A stretch of 38,228 bases of DNA from a virus. Every line of letters begins with the position of its first letter. Within the stretch, counting starts at the first letter, position 1. Positions 23,888-31,473 of this stretch are shown piece by piece. The notes beneath the pieces are model-generated. The model was not told the origin of the DNA. It saw nothing but the letters and a program-made list of their open reading frames with translations, and ran no database searches. The DNA is taken from positions 1 to 38,228 of the IMG/VR virus record IMGVR_UViG_3300037840_000278. One strand, written 5' to 3'. Position numbers and translations under genes: made by a program.

Positions 23888-24970
23888 ATGGGTAAAACAT
23901 TTGTAAACCAGCAGCTTTACGGCATTTCACCAGGCATAGTCACTGAGTTTCCTCCTCCAATTATCGCACAGATAGCTCCAACCGGGTCTAACACAAATGC
24001 TCCAATCGGGCAAATTCTAGTTCAAGAAAACGTTGCAGCTTACATGCTAATCGGCTTCGATAGCTCAGGCAATGCTATTTGGGATGAACTTGGTGTCGCT
24101 TCAGGCGGCCCTCTAGATACGATTAATTCGTTATCTCCAAGCGGTGGAAACATCAATATCGTTGGTACAGTAGCGCAAATAGGTGTTGCAAATGCTGGCT
24201 CAACAGTTACACTTTCTCTGATCGGGCCATTCACTCCTGCAACCTTCACAGCTCATGGCGTTCTTATCGGAGAAGGGTCCGGGCCTATTGTAGCTGTGGC
24301 TCCTTCTGCAACCGTAGGACAGGCCTTAGTATCCACAGGTGCAACCTCAGATCCAGCTTATGGCACAGTAGTCGTAGCTGGCGGAGGAACCGGCGCAGCA
24401 ACCTTAACAGGCGTCCTGACAGGTAATGGCACATCTGCTATTACCGGGAATGTAGTAACGCAATTCGGTGTTCTTGTCGGAGGAGCATCAAATGCCGTCG
24501 CTTCAACAGCGGTAGGAGCAACTGGAACTGTACTGATCGGCAATACGGGAGCTGCTCCAACTTATTCCGGTTCACCATCAGTTTCAGGCTCGCTAACAGC
24601 AGCAACAACTATTACAGCTACATTGGGAGCAATCACGGCTACTAATGGAAACGTCGTTTTTGGAACCGCTGGCAATAAAATTATATCCACCTCTGTTGCC
24701 ACTACGACAACAGCTGGCGCAAACTCATTCGGTACGGTTACGTTAGTTGGCGGTACTGCCACTGTTAACACATCAGCAGTAACAGCGAATTCGATTATCA
24801 TGCTGACTCGCATGTCAGTTGGGGCAACCGGCGCCGCTGCGTTAGGTATTTTGAGTGTGGGTACGATTGTAGGAGCTACATCATTTGTGATTAACGCATG
24901 GACAACAGCCAATGCGACTGCGTTGGCGACAACAGATGTTTCTTCAGTCGGATGGATGCTCATTAACTAG
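23888..24970 (+). CDS. Fibre-like beta-repeat protein
   Basis: The protein has 360 residues, very rich in Gly, Ala, Thr and Val with few charges. It contains VVVAGGGTGAATLTGVLTGN and TQFGVLVGGASNAVASTAVG, repeat phrases usual in phage fibres and other beta-strand-repeat proteins. The N-terminal 40 residues (FVNQQLYGISPGIVTEFPPP) may be the virion anchor. It begins the fibre cluster after a 54-base gap with a GAGG site. Related phrases appear at 25912-26517 and 26529-28283, so modules are shared. Confidence 0.75.
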   Translation: MGKTFVNQQLYGISPGIVTEFPPPIIAQIAPTGSNTNAPIGQILVQENVAAYMLIGFDSSGNAIWDELGVASGGPLDTINSLSPSGGNINIVGTVAQIGVANAGSTVTLSLIGPFTPATFTAHGVLIGEGSGPIVAVAPSATVGQALVSTGATSDPAYGTVVVAGGGTGAATLTGVLTGNGTSAITGNVVTQFGVLVGGASNAVASTAVGATGTVLIGNTGAAPTYSGSPSVSGSLTAATTITATLGAITATNGNVVFGTAGNKIISTSVATTTTAGANSFGTVTLVGGTATVNTSAVTANSIIMLTRMSVGATGAAALGILSVGTIVGATSFVINAWTTANATALATTDVSSVGWMLIN

Positions 24971-24978
24971 AGGACAAT

Positions 24979-25284
24979 ATGACGGTTTTGAATACCCTCA
25001 ATCACCGCGCTATAGCTAAAGTTGATGCCAACTACAATGTAAATCAATACTCCTTCAACGATATGGCCTTTCAGGGCGATAACGGAGGAGGAAGTAACCT
25101 GATTTACATTGGAATGGCAAGAGCTGGTTCATCAACTGCACAGCCTGTTTGGCAGATCCGAAAGATCTCCTATGACGGAAGTGGTAACATTTTGACAATC
25201 ACATGGCCGATCAATTCGAATGGAGCTGTTTCAACAGAAAATCAGTTCATCTGGACGTCCCGCACAACGTACACCTATCAATAG
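24979..25284 (+). CDS. Small fibre-associated protein, 101 residues
   Basis: It reads YSFNDMAFQGDNGGGSNLIYIGMARAG (split here as a Gly-rich segment and an IYIGMA strand), then PVWQIRKISYDGSGNIL, and ends FIWTSRTTYTYQ. The pattern IYxGxAxxG...PxWQI...FxWxxRxxYxY is repeatedly seen in small proteins beside phage fibres. It may be a chaperone or a beta-sandwich subunit of the fibre. The stop is followed closely by AGGA before the next gene. Confidence 0.65.
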   Translation: MTVLNTLNHRAIAKVDANYNVNQYSFNDMAFQGDNGGGSNLIYIGMARAGSSTAQPVWQIRKISYDGSGNILTITWPINSNGAVSTENQFIWTSRTTYTYQ

Positions 25285-25290
25285 GAAGTT

Positions 25291-25899
25291 ATGCCTTTTA
25301 AATGGAATCCATTCACGAATAACTGGGATCTAGTAGGAACGGGAAGCGGTGGGTCTGGCATTGCCACGCTCAGTGGTGAGGATAATCCTCCTCAGCCGCC
25401 CACAGGAGCAGATAATTTCAACTTCTCTGGTTCGATTGCAGGTGGTGCAGCAGCTAATGGTGCGATCACTTTCACAACAGATACACCCGGTGAGATGGAT
25501 GCGGCTGTCAATGTGGATGGATCGACGATCATTATCAATGCTAGCAATAAACTTCAAGCGATTGCTTCTGAGCATTGGCAGGTTATTTCGGCTTCTCAGA
25601 GCGCTGCAAATGGACAAGGGTATTTAGTTCTGTCGGCGGGATTGGTAGTTGTGACACTTCCTGTCGCTCCAGCGATAGGATGGGAATTTACAGTCGCTGA
25701 AATTGGATCTGGAACCTTTAGAATAGCACAAAATGCGGGCGATTCTATTACATTTGGAAGTGATTTAACTACGACTGGCGCAGGAGGATCTATCACAAGT
25801 ATAGACCAAGGGGACACGCTTACTCTAGTGTGCTGGGCAGCAGGCCCGGGAGCATCCTGGGTAGCTCTACAACCAGTCGGAAATTTCACAATAGTGTAA
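25291..25899 (+). CDS. Fibre-tip-like protein, paralogue of next gene
   Basis: The protein has 202 residues. It starts MPFKWNPFTNNWDLVGTGSG, an N-terminal peptide common at fibre heads. The C-terminal domain (about 95-202) contains LVVVTLPVAPAIGWEFTVAE, then FRIAQNAGDSITFG, TTTGAGGSI and ends VGNFTIV. The same sequence order occurs in 25912-26517 (WTIAQNATQQIIF, TTAGTGGSI, IGNLTIV). These are clear tandem duplicates that probably recognise host surface groups. Confidence 0.7.
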   Translation: MPFKWNPFTNNWDLVGTGSGGSGIATLSGEDNPPQPPTGADNFNFSGSIAGGAAANGAITFTTDTPGEMDAAVNVDGSTIIINASNKLQAIASEHWQVISASQSAANGQGYLVLSAGLVVVTLPVAPAIGWEFTVAEIGSGTFRIAQNAGDSITFGSDLTTTGAGGSITSIDQGDTLTLVCWAAGPGASWVALQPVGNFTIV

Positions 25900-25911
25900 G
25901 AGGCAAAAATT

Positions 25912-26517
25912 ATGGCAACCAACAATGCAATCAATCTTAAAGCGCAGGGTGTTGCATATTACAATGGAACAGGCACATTCAGCGCTCCTACAATTACTCA
26001 ATTTGGAACCGTCATTGGGGCAGCTGCCAATGACATCACATCTCTTGGAGTAGCCACAAATGGACAGCTCGTCATTGGGTCAACAGGAACGACACCCGTT
26101 CTCGGTACGCTTACACCAGGAACAGGCGTCACTATCACAAACGGAGCAGGATCGATTACGATCGCTGCAACAGGTGGTGGACTTGCGTGGGTCGATCAAA
26201 CAACTTCCTCAGTTACAATGGCAATTAACACCGGATATCTAGTCGATGCTGGAGCTTCATTAATTACCCTGACCCTTCCTCTCACTGCGCCACAATTTAG
26301 CGTGATCGAAGTTCGTGGATACGCTTCTGGAGGATGGACAATCGCTCAGAATGCTACACAGCAGATCATATTTAGTTCGTCTTCAACAACAGCAGGCACA
26401 GGCGGAAGCATTTCATCTACGCAAGCGGGAGATGGGATACGATTGATTGCGGCAGTTGGTGGGACAGCTACGATTTGGACAGCAGAGTTTGCAATAGGAA
26501 ATCTTACGATAGTTTAA
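25912..26517 (+). CDS. Fibre-tip-like protein, paralogue of previous gene
   Basis: The protein has 201 residues. The C-terminal half matches the previous gene (TLPLTAPQFSVIEVRGYA, then GWTIAQNATQQIIF and AIGNLTIV). The N-terminal half instead matches the 23888 protein (ITQFGTVIGAAANDITSLGV against TQFGVLVGGASNAVASTAVG). It is therefore a mosaic of its two neighbours. AGAGG lies upstream of the ATG. Confidence 0.7.
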   Translation: MATNNAINLKAQGVAYYNGTGTFSAPTITQFGTVIGAAANDITSLGVATNGQLVIGSTGTTPVLGTLTPGTGVTITNGAGSITIAATGGGLAWVDQTTSSVTMAINTGYLVDAGASLITLTLPLTAPQFSVIEVRGYASGGWTIAQNATQQIIFSSSSTTAGTGGSISSTQAGDGIRLIAAVGGTATIWTAEFAIGNLTIV

Positions 26518-26528
26518 TCAAGGAAATC

Positions 26529-28283
26529 ATGGCCAAACAGCAATTAAGCACTAATACTTATGGTGTGGCAAAATGGATTGTAAGCCCCACAGCTTCCGAT
26601 GGAACGCATACCACTATTACCGCTGCGACCGCAGCAGCTTCTTCGGGTGACACGATTTTTATTAGACCTGGTACCTACACAGAGAATTTCACAGCAAAAC
26701 CAGGCGTTAATTATACAGCATTTGTCTGCGATTCTCTCACTCCTAACGTGATTATCAATGGAACCGTGACCATGTCGGGAGCGGGAACATGTGCTTTTTC
26801 TGGGATAAGTTTTCAGACTAATTCAGCTTTCGCGATTGTTGTAAGCGGTTCCGGTGTCTCTATTTTATATTTGGATAATTGCTCTTTAAACTGCACGAAT
26901 AATACAGGAATTAGTTTTACAAATTCCAATGCTGGATCTCAGATAAATATTTATAGATGCGAAGGATACTTAGGAACTACAGGTATAGCTCTATGGTCTT
27001 CTTCTAGTACAGGAACGATTTCTATTTCTTATTCTGGATTTAGTAATGCAGGAGCTTCCACAACAGTAAGTTCTAATTCGGCCGGAGCTGTTAATATTTA
27101 TTATTCAACATTCATTTCTCCTATATCCACCTCTTCAACTGGAGGGATGTCATTATTTTATTCCATGGTAGATACTGGGGGTCAAAACACCACAACATTA
27201 ACTTTAAATGGCACAGGAGTTACCAATCTAAGAAATGTTTGGCTTGCTGGAGGGGCAGGAGCTTGTATAGTTGCAGGAGGAGGAACCACCATTTCCCTGC
27301 AAGGTATCACTTCCATTTCAAGTACTAATTCTCATCCGATTAGTGGTGCCGGAACCGTTCAATATAGCGCGATAAGCTTTACTGATGGATCTACTAATAG
27401 TGTTACATCTGCAATTTCATCCGATGTTCTCAACGTTGGCACTTTAACCCTTAATAATCCTCTAGCTCTCGCATATGGTGGCACTAACGCCACTTCTATG
27501 ACCAACACCGATGGCGTTGTTTACTATGATGGAACACGCCTGGTCACAACAGCCGTCGGTACAGCTACCCAAGTCCTTACCAGTAATGGAGCCGGCGTAG
27601 CTCCTACCTTCCAAGCGGCAGGCGGTGGAGGCGGCGGATTCAGTGCAGTCAATATTCAAAAATTCACGACTGCCGGGACTTTTACTTATACCCCTACCGC
27701 TAGCACTGCCTATGCTCTAATTCAGTTAGTTGGAGGTGGTGCAGGTGGTGCCGGTGGAAACGGCGGAGGCTGCGGCGGGAATTCCGGAGCTTATTGCGTA
27801 GGGTTATTGACAGCAGCGCAGATTGGTGCTTCAAAAACCGTTGTAATAGGTGCAGGCGGAGCTTCTTCATCGGGAGTTCCTAATGCAGGTGCAATTTCAA
27901 CTTTTGGTGCAATATTACTTGTAGCAGCTGGTGGAACTGCGGGTGCTGGGGGATCTCAAACGGGGGGTTTTGTTTCAAATCCTTCGACTACTGCCGCACT
28001 AGCTACGGGCACTGATTTAACTTATGGCATTAATGGTTTGGGAGGTGGTTCTGGGACTGGTTTTGACTTTGGTTCAGGAACCTTTGGCTATTGGGGTGGA
28101 ACAGGTGGGTCAAATCCCCTTGGAGCAGGGGGAGGAAGCACCACCACCACAGATAATGGAACTCCTGTTAATGGTTACGCTGGACAAGGATTCGGATCTG
28201 GGGGGTCTGGCGGCGCAGGAAATACAGCTAATGGAGGAGCCGGGGCAGTTGGAGCGTGTATTATCACGGAATTCATTACGTAA
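26529..28283 (+). CDS. Tail fibre with beta-helix and glycine-rich tip
   Basis: The protein has 584 residues from the ATG at 26529, which has AAGGAAA upstream; the open frame extends 18 codons further over the previous gene. Residues 15-300 read as a parallel beta-helix (SSGDTIFIRPGTYTENF, then repeated short strands with Asn and Ser turns). An AYGGTNATSMTNTDGVVYYD module follows, then VLTSNGAGVAPTFQA. From about 380 it is a glycine-rich domain (LVGGGAGGAGGNGGG), as in T4-like receptor-binding adhesins. This suggests the host-recognition protein. Confidence 0.8.
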   Translation: MAKQQLSTNTYGVAKWIVSPTASDGTHTTITAATAAASSGDTIFIRPGTYTENFTAKPGVNYTAFVCDSLTPNVIINGTVTMSGAGTCAFSGISFQTNSAFAIVVSGSGVSILYLDNCSLNCTNNTGISFTNSNAGSQINIYRCEGYLGTTGIALWSSSSTGTISISYSGFSNAGASTTVSSNSAGAVNIYYSTFISPISTSSTGGMSLFYSMVDTGGQNTTTLTLNGTGVTNLRNVWLAGGAGACIVAGGGTTISLQGITSISSTNSHPISGAGTVQYSAISFTDGSTNSVTSAISSDVLNVGTLTLNNPLALAYGGTNATSMTNTDGVVYYDGTRLVTTAVGTATQVLTSNGAGVAPTFQAAGGGGGGFSAVNIQKFTTAGTFTYTPTASTAYALIQLVGGGAGGAGGNGGGCGGNSGAYCVGLLTAAQIGASKTVVIGAGGASSSGVPNAGAISTFGAILLVAAGGTAGAGGSQTGGFVSNPSTTAALATGTDLTYGINGLGGGSGTGFDFGSGTFGYWGGTGGSNPLGAGGGSTTTTDNGTPVNGYAGQGFGSGGSGGAGNTANGGAGAVGACIITEFIT

Positions 28284-28333
28284 ATAATATATTAATCTTT
28301 TGTGAAAAGCATGCCCATGATATGCATTGATTG

Positions 28334-28382
28334 AAGGATGTTCTTCGTTCTCTAAATTCTACTTCTCAAATATAACATCCTT
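28334..28382 (+). promoter_or_regulatory. 9-bp inverted repeat in gap before collagen-like gene
   Basis: AAGGATGTT (28334-28342) and AACATCCTT (28374-28382) are perfect inverted repeats around 31 bases. The 146-base gap 28284-28429 is AT-rich and has no open frame of note. There is no T run after the repeat, so it is not a clear terminator. It could end the fibre transcript weakly, or bind a regulator of the collagen-like gene. Confidence 0.35.
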
Positions 28383-28401
28383 TCTCAAAAATTATGGTTA
28401 T

Positions 28402-28420
28402 TTCCTAATTATATTAGGAA
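28402..28420 (+). promoter_or_regulatory. Hairpin covering ribosome site of collagen-like gene
   Basis: TTCCTAAT-TAT-ATTAGGAA is a perfect 8-bp stem. Its right arm supplies AGGA, part of the AGGAAGGAG ribosome site for the ATG at 28430. Folding could limit translation, although GGAG next to it remains free. A near copy lies before the portal gene (5181-5199). Confidence 0.45.
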
Positions 28421-28429
28421 GGAGCTCAT

Positions 28430-29197
28430 ATGTGTGATAACGGTTGTTGTTCTTGCCCGGGGCCACAAGGCCCGCAGGGCATTCAAGGTTTGCAAGGTCT
28501 CCAAGGCATTCAAGGCCCAGCGGGGATGAACGGTCATGATGGAGCAGTAGGAGCAATGGGGCCACAAGGCCCGATGGGAGCCACAGGTGCTCAAGGCTCA
28601 GCTGGTCAAATGGGAGCAACTGGCGCACAGGGCGCGCAAGGGATTGCAGGCCCACAGGGCATCCAAGGTCTACAAGGGCCACCTGGATTGGATTGTGTGA
28701 ATGGAGGAAATGGTGGTTGCGAAGTTTATGCTAACGTTTTTTCTTCGATAGTTCAGACCATCGGGGCTTACAGTTCTGCGACGGATACAGTTCTTTTTAA
28801 TGCACAAAATGCAGTGTCACCAGGCGATTTTGATCTTTCCATGATGAACGTCACTGGCGATATCAAATTTCTCAAACATGCTTTTTATCACATTGCTTGG
28901 CAATTGCAAGCACGCATAACCCCGCCCGTTCCAGACCCTGTACCTAGTTGGTCATTTGGGTTCTGGGTCAATGGAGTTCTGGTGCCTGGAAGCATCTATT
29001 CGGGCTTTACACAAGCTCCCGGGGATGATGCATGCCACAGCACTGGCGATATTATCATTGAGGTTAAGGCAGGCGATCTGTTGCGCTTAAGAAATACTTC
29101 TGTAAGCCCAGTTCTCCTCAATCCTAGCGTAACAGGAAGCGTTTTCCCAATTACAATTGCTTCAATTAACATTGAATGCCTCCAATCCCTTCCATAA
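28430..29197 (+). CDS. Collagen-like protein with C1q/BclA-like C-terminal domain
   Basis: The protein has 255 residues. After a Cys-rich head (MCDNGCCSCPGP), residues 11-88 form 26 perfect Gly-x-y triplets (for example GPQGPQGIQGLQGLQGIQG), which would make a short collagen triple helix. A D-C-V-N-G linker leads to a beta domain, about 100-255 (FLKHAFYHIAWQLQARI, then SFGFWVNGVLVPGS and GDLLRLRN), similar to the trimeric heads of BclA and C1q. Likely a virion surface fibre or head decoration. It lies at the end of the rightward block before a shared terminator. Confidence 0.85.
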   Translation: MCDNGCCSCPGPQGPQGIQGLQGLQGIQGPAGMNGHDGAVGAMGPQGPMGATGAQGSAGQMGATGAQGAQGIAGPQGIQGLQGPPGLDCVNGGNGGCEVYANVFSSIVQTIGAYSSATDTVLFNAQNAVSPGDFDLSMMNVTGDIKFLKHAFYHIAWQLQARITPPVPDPVPSWSFGFWVNGVLVPGSIYSGFTQAPGDDACHSTGDIIIEVKAGDLLRLRNTSVSPVLLNPSVTGSVFPITIASINIECLQSLP

Positions 29198-29202
29198 GGA
29201 TT

Positions 29203-29229
29203 TAGCCTCTCTCGTTCTGAGCGAGGCTA
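29203..29229. terminator. Bidirectional hairpin between convergent transcripts
   Basis: TAGCCTCTCTC (29203-29213) pairs with GAGCGAGGCTA (29219-29229), with one mismatch over eleven positions and a 5-base loop. It lies exactly between the stop at 29197 and the opposing stop codon, which is in the right arm. There is no good T run on either side, so it may stop transcription only partly or mainly protect mRNA ends. Confidence 0.6.
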
Positions 29230-29397
29230 TACCAAATCTCCTTTGAAAAGATGTTTGACCAAGTTGTCGATCGCCGCATCTTCCTCGCTAATCATGGCCT
29301 TTAGAAGTCGCTGATCTTTATAATCTTGATATATCGTGCCCGCTAAAAAAAACAGCGCACCAAAAATAATCCCATAAACAATTTCTTTTCCAGTCAT
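29227..29397 (-). CDS. Small single-pass membrane protein, 56 residues
   Basis: From the ATG at 29397 it reads MTGKEIVYGIIFGALFFLAG, a membrane segment at about residues 7-23, then a charged helix (DYKDQRLLKAMISEEDAAID). An in-frame TTG upstream lies in a hairpin loop and is less likely. It is the last gene of the leftward cluster and its stop is in the shared terminator. A holin or spanin-like role is possible given size and topology, but there is no direct evidence. Confidence 0.6.
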   Translation of the reverse strand: MTGKEIVYGIIFGALFFLAGTIYQDYKDQRLLKAMISEEDAAIDNLVKHLFKGDLV

Positions 29398-29413
29398 AGA
29401 GGCTCTTGAGTTA

Positions 29414-29436
29414 GCGCCGAGCAAAAAACCCGGCGC
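29414..29436 (-). promoter_or_regulatory. GC-rich hairpin between leftward genes
   Basis: GCGCCG (29414-29419) pairs with CGGCGC (29431-29436). Read leftward, the loop contains a run of six T. This is an unusual form for a terminator, since the T run is inside the loop. It may act as an attenuator or mRNA-stability element before the small membrane gene. Confidence 0.35.
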
Positions 29437-29447
29437 ATAGATTAGGT

Positions 29448-29762
29448 TTATTGATCTTTTTTCTTCTTACGCTTGATGGTAACCTTGACATCACGGCAAT
29501 TGATTCTTCCAGTCTCAATAGCCTCTCTCACGTTGTCATAATCTCTGTCGTTAGCCGTTCCTTCCCAGAAACGTTCTATAGACTTGCCGATCTCTCGATC
29601 ATGCAGCTCTTTCTCGCACCCATCACCTAATCCTCCTGGCCCGATATATTCGAACTCAAAAGTGTGAGCATTAGCTTTAATAGCAGAAATGCCCATGATG
29701 ATCGCTCCGATTGCTAAAGCGGTGATTCGTAAAGTTTTGTAAGTCTCAAAAAATTTGCTCAT
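29448..29762 (-). CDS. Exported or membrane-anchored small protein
   Basis: The protein has 104 residues. It has a typical N-terminal signal: basic start, then LRITALAIGAIIMGISAI and ANA-H, a good signal peptidase I site near residue 32. The mature part is polar with two cysteines (about 49 and 89), which could form a disulfide outside the cytoplasm, and a Lys-rich tail (KRKKKKDQ). A cell-envelope role, perhaps in lysis or exclusion, fits. No family recognised. The start overlaps the upstream gene's end by four bases. Confidence 0.65.
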   Translation of the reverse strand: MSKFFETYKTLRITALAIGAIIMGISAIKANAHTFEFEYIGPGGLGDGCEKELHDREIGKSIERFWEGTANDRDYDNVREAIETGRINCRDVKVTIKRKKKKDQ

Positions 29763-30010
29763 AAATCTTCCTTAGTATTTTGTTGTTTTGGTAAAAAAGT
29801 CCATTTGAGAACTTTTCCGTTCTCAAGGACATGAGTTAAAAAGTTGTCAAAATCACTTGAATAACAATCTATAGCATAAAGATATTCTCCTTTGATTGGC
29901 CCTCTCGATCCAAGCATATAGCATAGTACATCCTCTCCTGAGGGCGGTTTGATTAAGTCAGCGTCGAAAAATAACGGCTGCCATTCTGAACTACTCATCT
30001 CATTGCTCAT
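29759..30010 (-). CDS. Small protein, weakly DUF551-like ends
   Basis: The protein has 83 residues from the ATG at 30010; a TTG slightly upstream and an ATG four codons downstream are alternatives. It contains SEWQPLFFDADLIKPPSGED and ends KVLKWTFLPKQQNTKEDL. The pattern of W near the start and a W-x-x-L-P near the end faintly recalls DUF551, but the core differs. The function is unknown. It overlaps the upstream gene by 11 bases. Confidence 0.6.
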   Translation of the reverse strand: MSNEMSSSEWQPLFFDADLIKPPSGEDVLCYMLGSRGPIKGEYLYAIDCYSSDFDNFLTHVLENGKVLKWTFLPKQQNTKEDL

Positions 30011-30212
30011 TGATTTCAATCTCTCTATTTTTACAGCTATGGTACACGTCTATCCATCGATTAGAAGGCCACCAAGCCTTTACATTGCATTTTTCACAGA
30101 AAAATTCAGGCTCAGGACTTACTAGAAAAATCGACCCGAGTAGAACCATAACTATGGACATGAAGCCCATTCCCATAAAAAAACTTGTCGGGCAAAACCA
30201 TCCAATTTTCAT
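30000..30212 (-). CDS. Membrane protein with cytoplasmic or outer Cys pair
   Basis: The protein has 70 residues from the ATG at 30212 (MKIGWFCPTSFFMGMGFMSI), continuing hydrophobic to about residue 32, so one membrane segment. Then FFCEKCNVKAWWPSNRW has a CxxC, with another Cys later (YHSCKN). The ATG overlaps the stop of the 25-residue gene (ATGA) and has GGTGG upstream. Unknown role; it belongs with the small envelope-type genes here. Confidence 0.65.
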   Translation of the reverse strand: MKIGWFCPTSFFMGMGFMSIVMVLLGSIFLVSPEPEFFCEKCNVKAWWPSNRWIDVYHSCKNREIEINEQ

Positions 30213-30286
30213 GATACCACCCAATATCCCCAGATCAGAATAAACGCCGCAGCGCATCCAATCGCACTCATAATATTTTCTATCAT
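30209..30286 (-). CDS. Tiny membrane peptide, 25 residues
   Basis: The frame reads MIENIMSAIGCAAAFILIWG followed by YWVVS. It has an excellent AAGGAGAA site right after the rtcB stop, and its TGA overlaps the next ATG. Almost the whole peptide is one hydrophobic helix. Tiny membrane peptides of this sort can be holin-like, anti-holin or exclusion factors. The strong ribosome site is the main reason to call it real. Confidence 0.6.
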   Translation of the reverse strand: MIENIMSAIGCAAAFILIWGYWVVS

Positions 30287-30296
30287 AGATTTCTCC

Positions 30297-31454
30297 TTAG
30301 TCTTTGTATGGATCAACATTCTCGGGGCCAGCCATTGCCACCCCAATTGGAATAAGCGTATGCAGGATCTTAACGGTTCCTGCATGGCTTTCTAAAACTT
30401 CAGGTAAGAATTTATAGCACTCGGGCGCCTCATCTATATCCCCTCCTCTAAGCTCAATCCCGGAGTAGGCCATAGCTGCTTGCCATTTAGCCCGATTGAC
30501 GAGACCTTCTCTGACAACGACGCCTTTCTTCACTTTTCCTTTTGCAGCCAAACGTCCAATCTGACGGCCCGCACCATGAACTGTTGAGTAGAGCGCTTGC
30601 CGAGCCACCACAGAATCGACGCCTTCGAGGATAACGGAACATTCCGCCATAGATCCGCCAACAAAGCCTTTTTGACCAGGTGTTGCAGGAGTGGCACCCT
30701 TGCGCACCACCCAGTAATCTTCACCAAAATGCGTTTCCTTCCAGGCGAAGTTATGGTGATTGTGGACCTGCTCAACGATATCGCCTCCAATAATCTCTGC
30801 AACCTTTTTACAGACCCAGTCTCGCCCTGCATAAGCATAGTCTCCAGCGAGCTCCATCCCTTCACGATATGCGTGTCCCAGCTCTGAAGAGTCATCAAGC
30901 AACACCGGCTCTGCGTTAACACCATCCTTTCCTCCTGCTGCCTTTACAAAATGAGTAGCAATAGTATGGCCAAGACCCCTACTACCAAAGTGCACACCCA
31001 CCCAAATGCGATCAAGATCATCGACAAAAACGTCAACATAATGATTGCCGCCACCAACAGTACCGAGTTGGCTAAAAGCTCTATCTTTGAGATTCTTGTA
31101 AATCGACGTTTGCCAGATTTGTCGGTCGAATATTTCATGTTCCACTCGTTCATTGTTAGTGCGCCCCATTCCAAAGCTGATTTTCAAAAATATCTCATCC
31201 ATGATGTCGCTGATCCGTGGCACTACATCATCTAGGCTAATATCAAGTCTGACAGCCTTATTTCCGCAGGCAATATCGTAGCCTACTCCATTGACGCACA
31301 GCTTATTTTTGTAAGCCACAACGCTACCAATAGGAAGAGAATAACCAACGTGCGAATCAGCGCATAATACTGCATGTTCACCTCCCAGTTTTAATGCTGA
31401 GATTAGTTGGTCTACGACTTCTTTGTCTTGCTTTCCAAACGATGTAATCGACAT
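30297..31454 (-). CDS. rtcB: RtcB-type RNA ligase
   Basis: The protein has 385 residues, slightly shorter than bacterial RtcB (about 400). RtcB joins 2',3'-cyclic phosphate (or 3'-phosphate) and 5'-OH RNA ends using GTP and Mn2+. Visible motifs are DSHVGY (33-38), GVGYDIACG (56-64, D60 and C63), GGGNH (134-138), HFGSRG (155-160), HNHHN (231-235), RKGA (251-254) and HGAGR (293-297, H293 being the guanylylated histidine). After HGAGR the usual SR is replaced by GR, and PGSM by GGSM, so it is a variant subgroup. It may repair tRNAs cut by host defence nucleases. Archease and RtcA are absent nearby. Confidence 0.93.
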   Translation of the reverse strand: MSITSFGKQDKEVVDQLISALKLGGEHAVLCADSHVGYSLPIGSVVAYKNKLCVNGVGYDIACGNKAVRLDISLDDVVPRISDIMDEIFLKISFGMGRTNNERVEHEIFDRQIWQTSIYKNLKDRAFSQLGTVGGGNHYVDVFVDDLDRIWVGVHFGSRGLGHTIATHFVKAAGGKDGVNAEPVLLDDSSELGHAYREGMELAGDYAYAGRDWVCKKVAEIIGGDIVEQVHNHHNFAWKETHFGEDYWVVRKGATPATPGQKGFVGGSMAECSVILEGVDSVVARQALYSTVHGAGRQIGRLAAKGKVKKGVVVREGLVNRAKWQAAMAYSGIELRGGDIDEAPECYKFLPEVLESHAGTVKILHTLIPIGVAMAGPENVDPYKD

Positions 31455-31473
31455 GTGAGCTCCAGCTCAGGTT

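Noticed and set aside
24562-24963. 133-codon Val/Pro/Ala-rich frame on the minus strand
   Set aside because: It is a mirror of the repetitive fibre gene on the plus strand, with low complexity and no start signal.
28463-28690. Regular DNA repeats resembling a CRISPR or satellite
   Set aside because: They are the codons of Gly-x-y triplets in the collagen-like gene, with no spacer structure.
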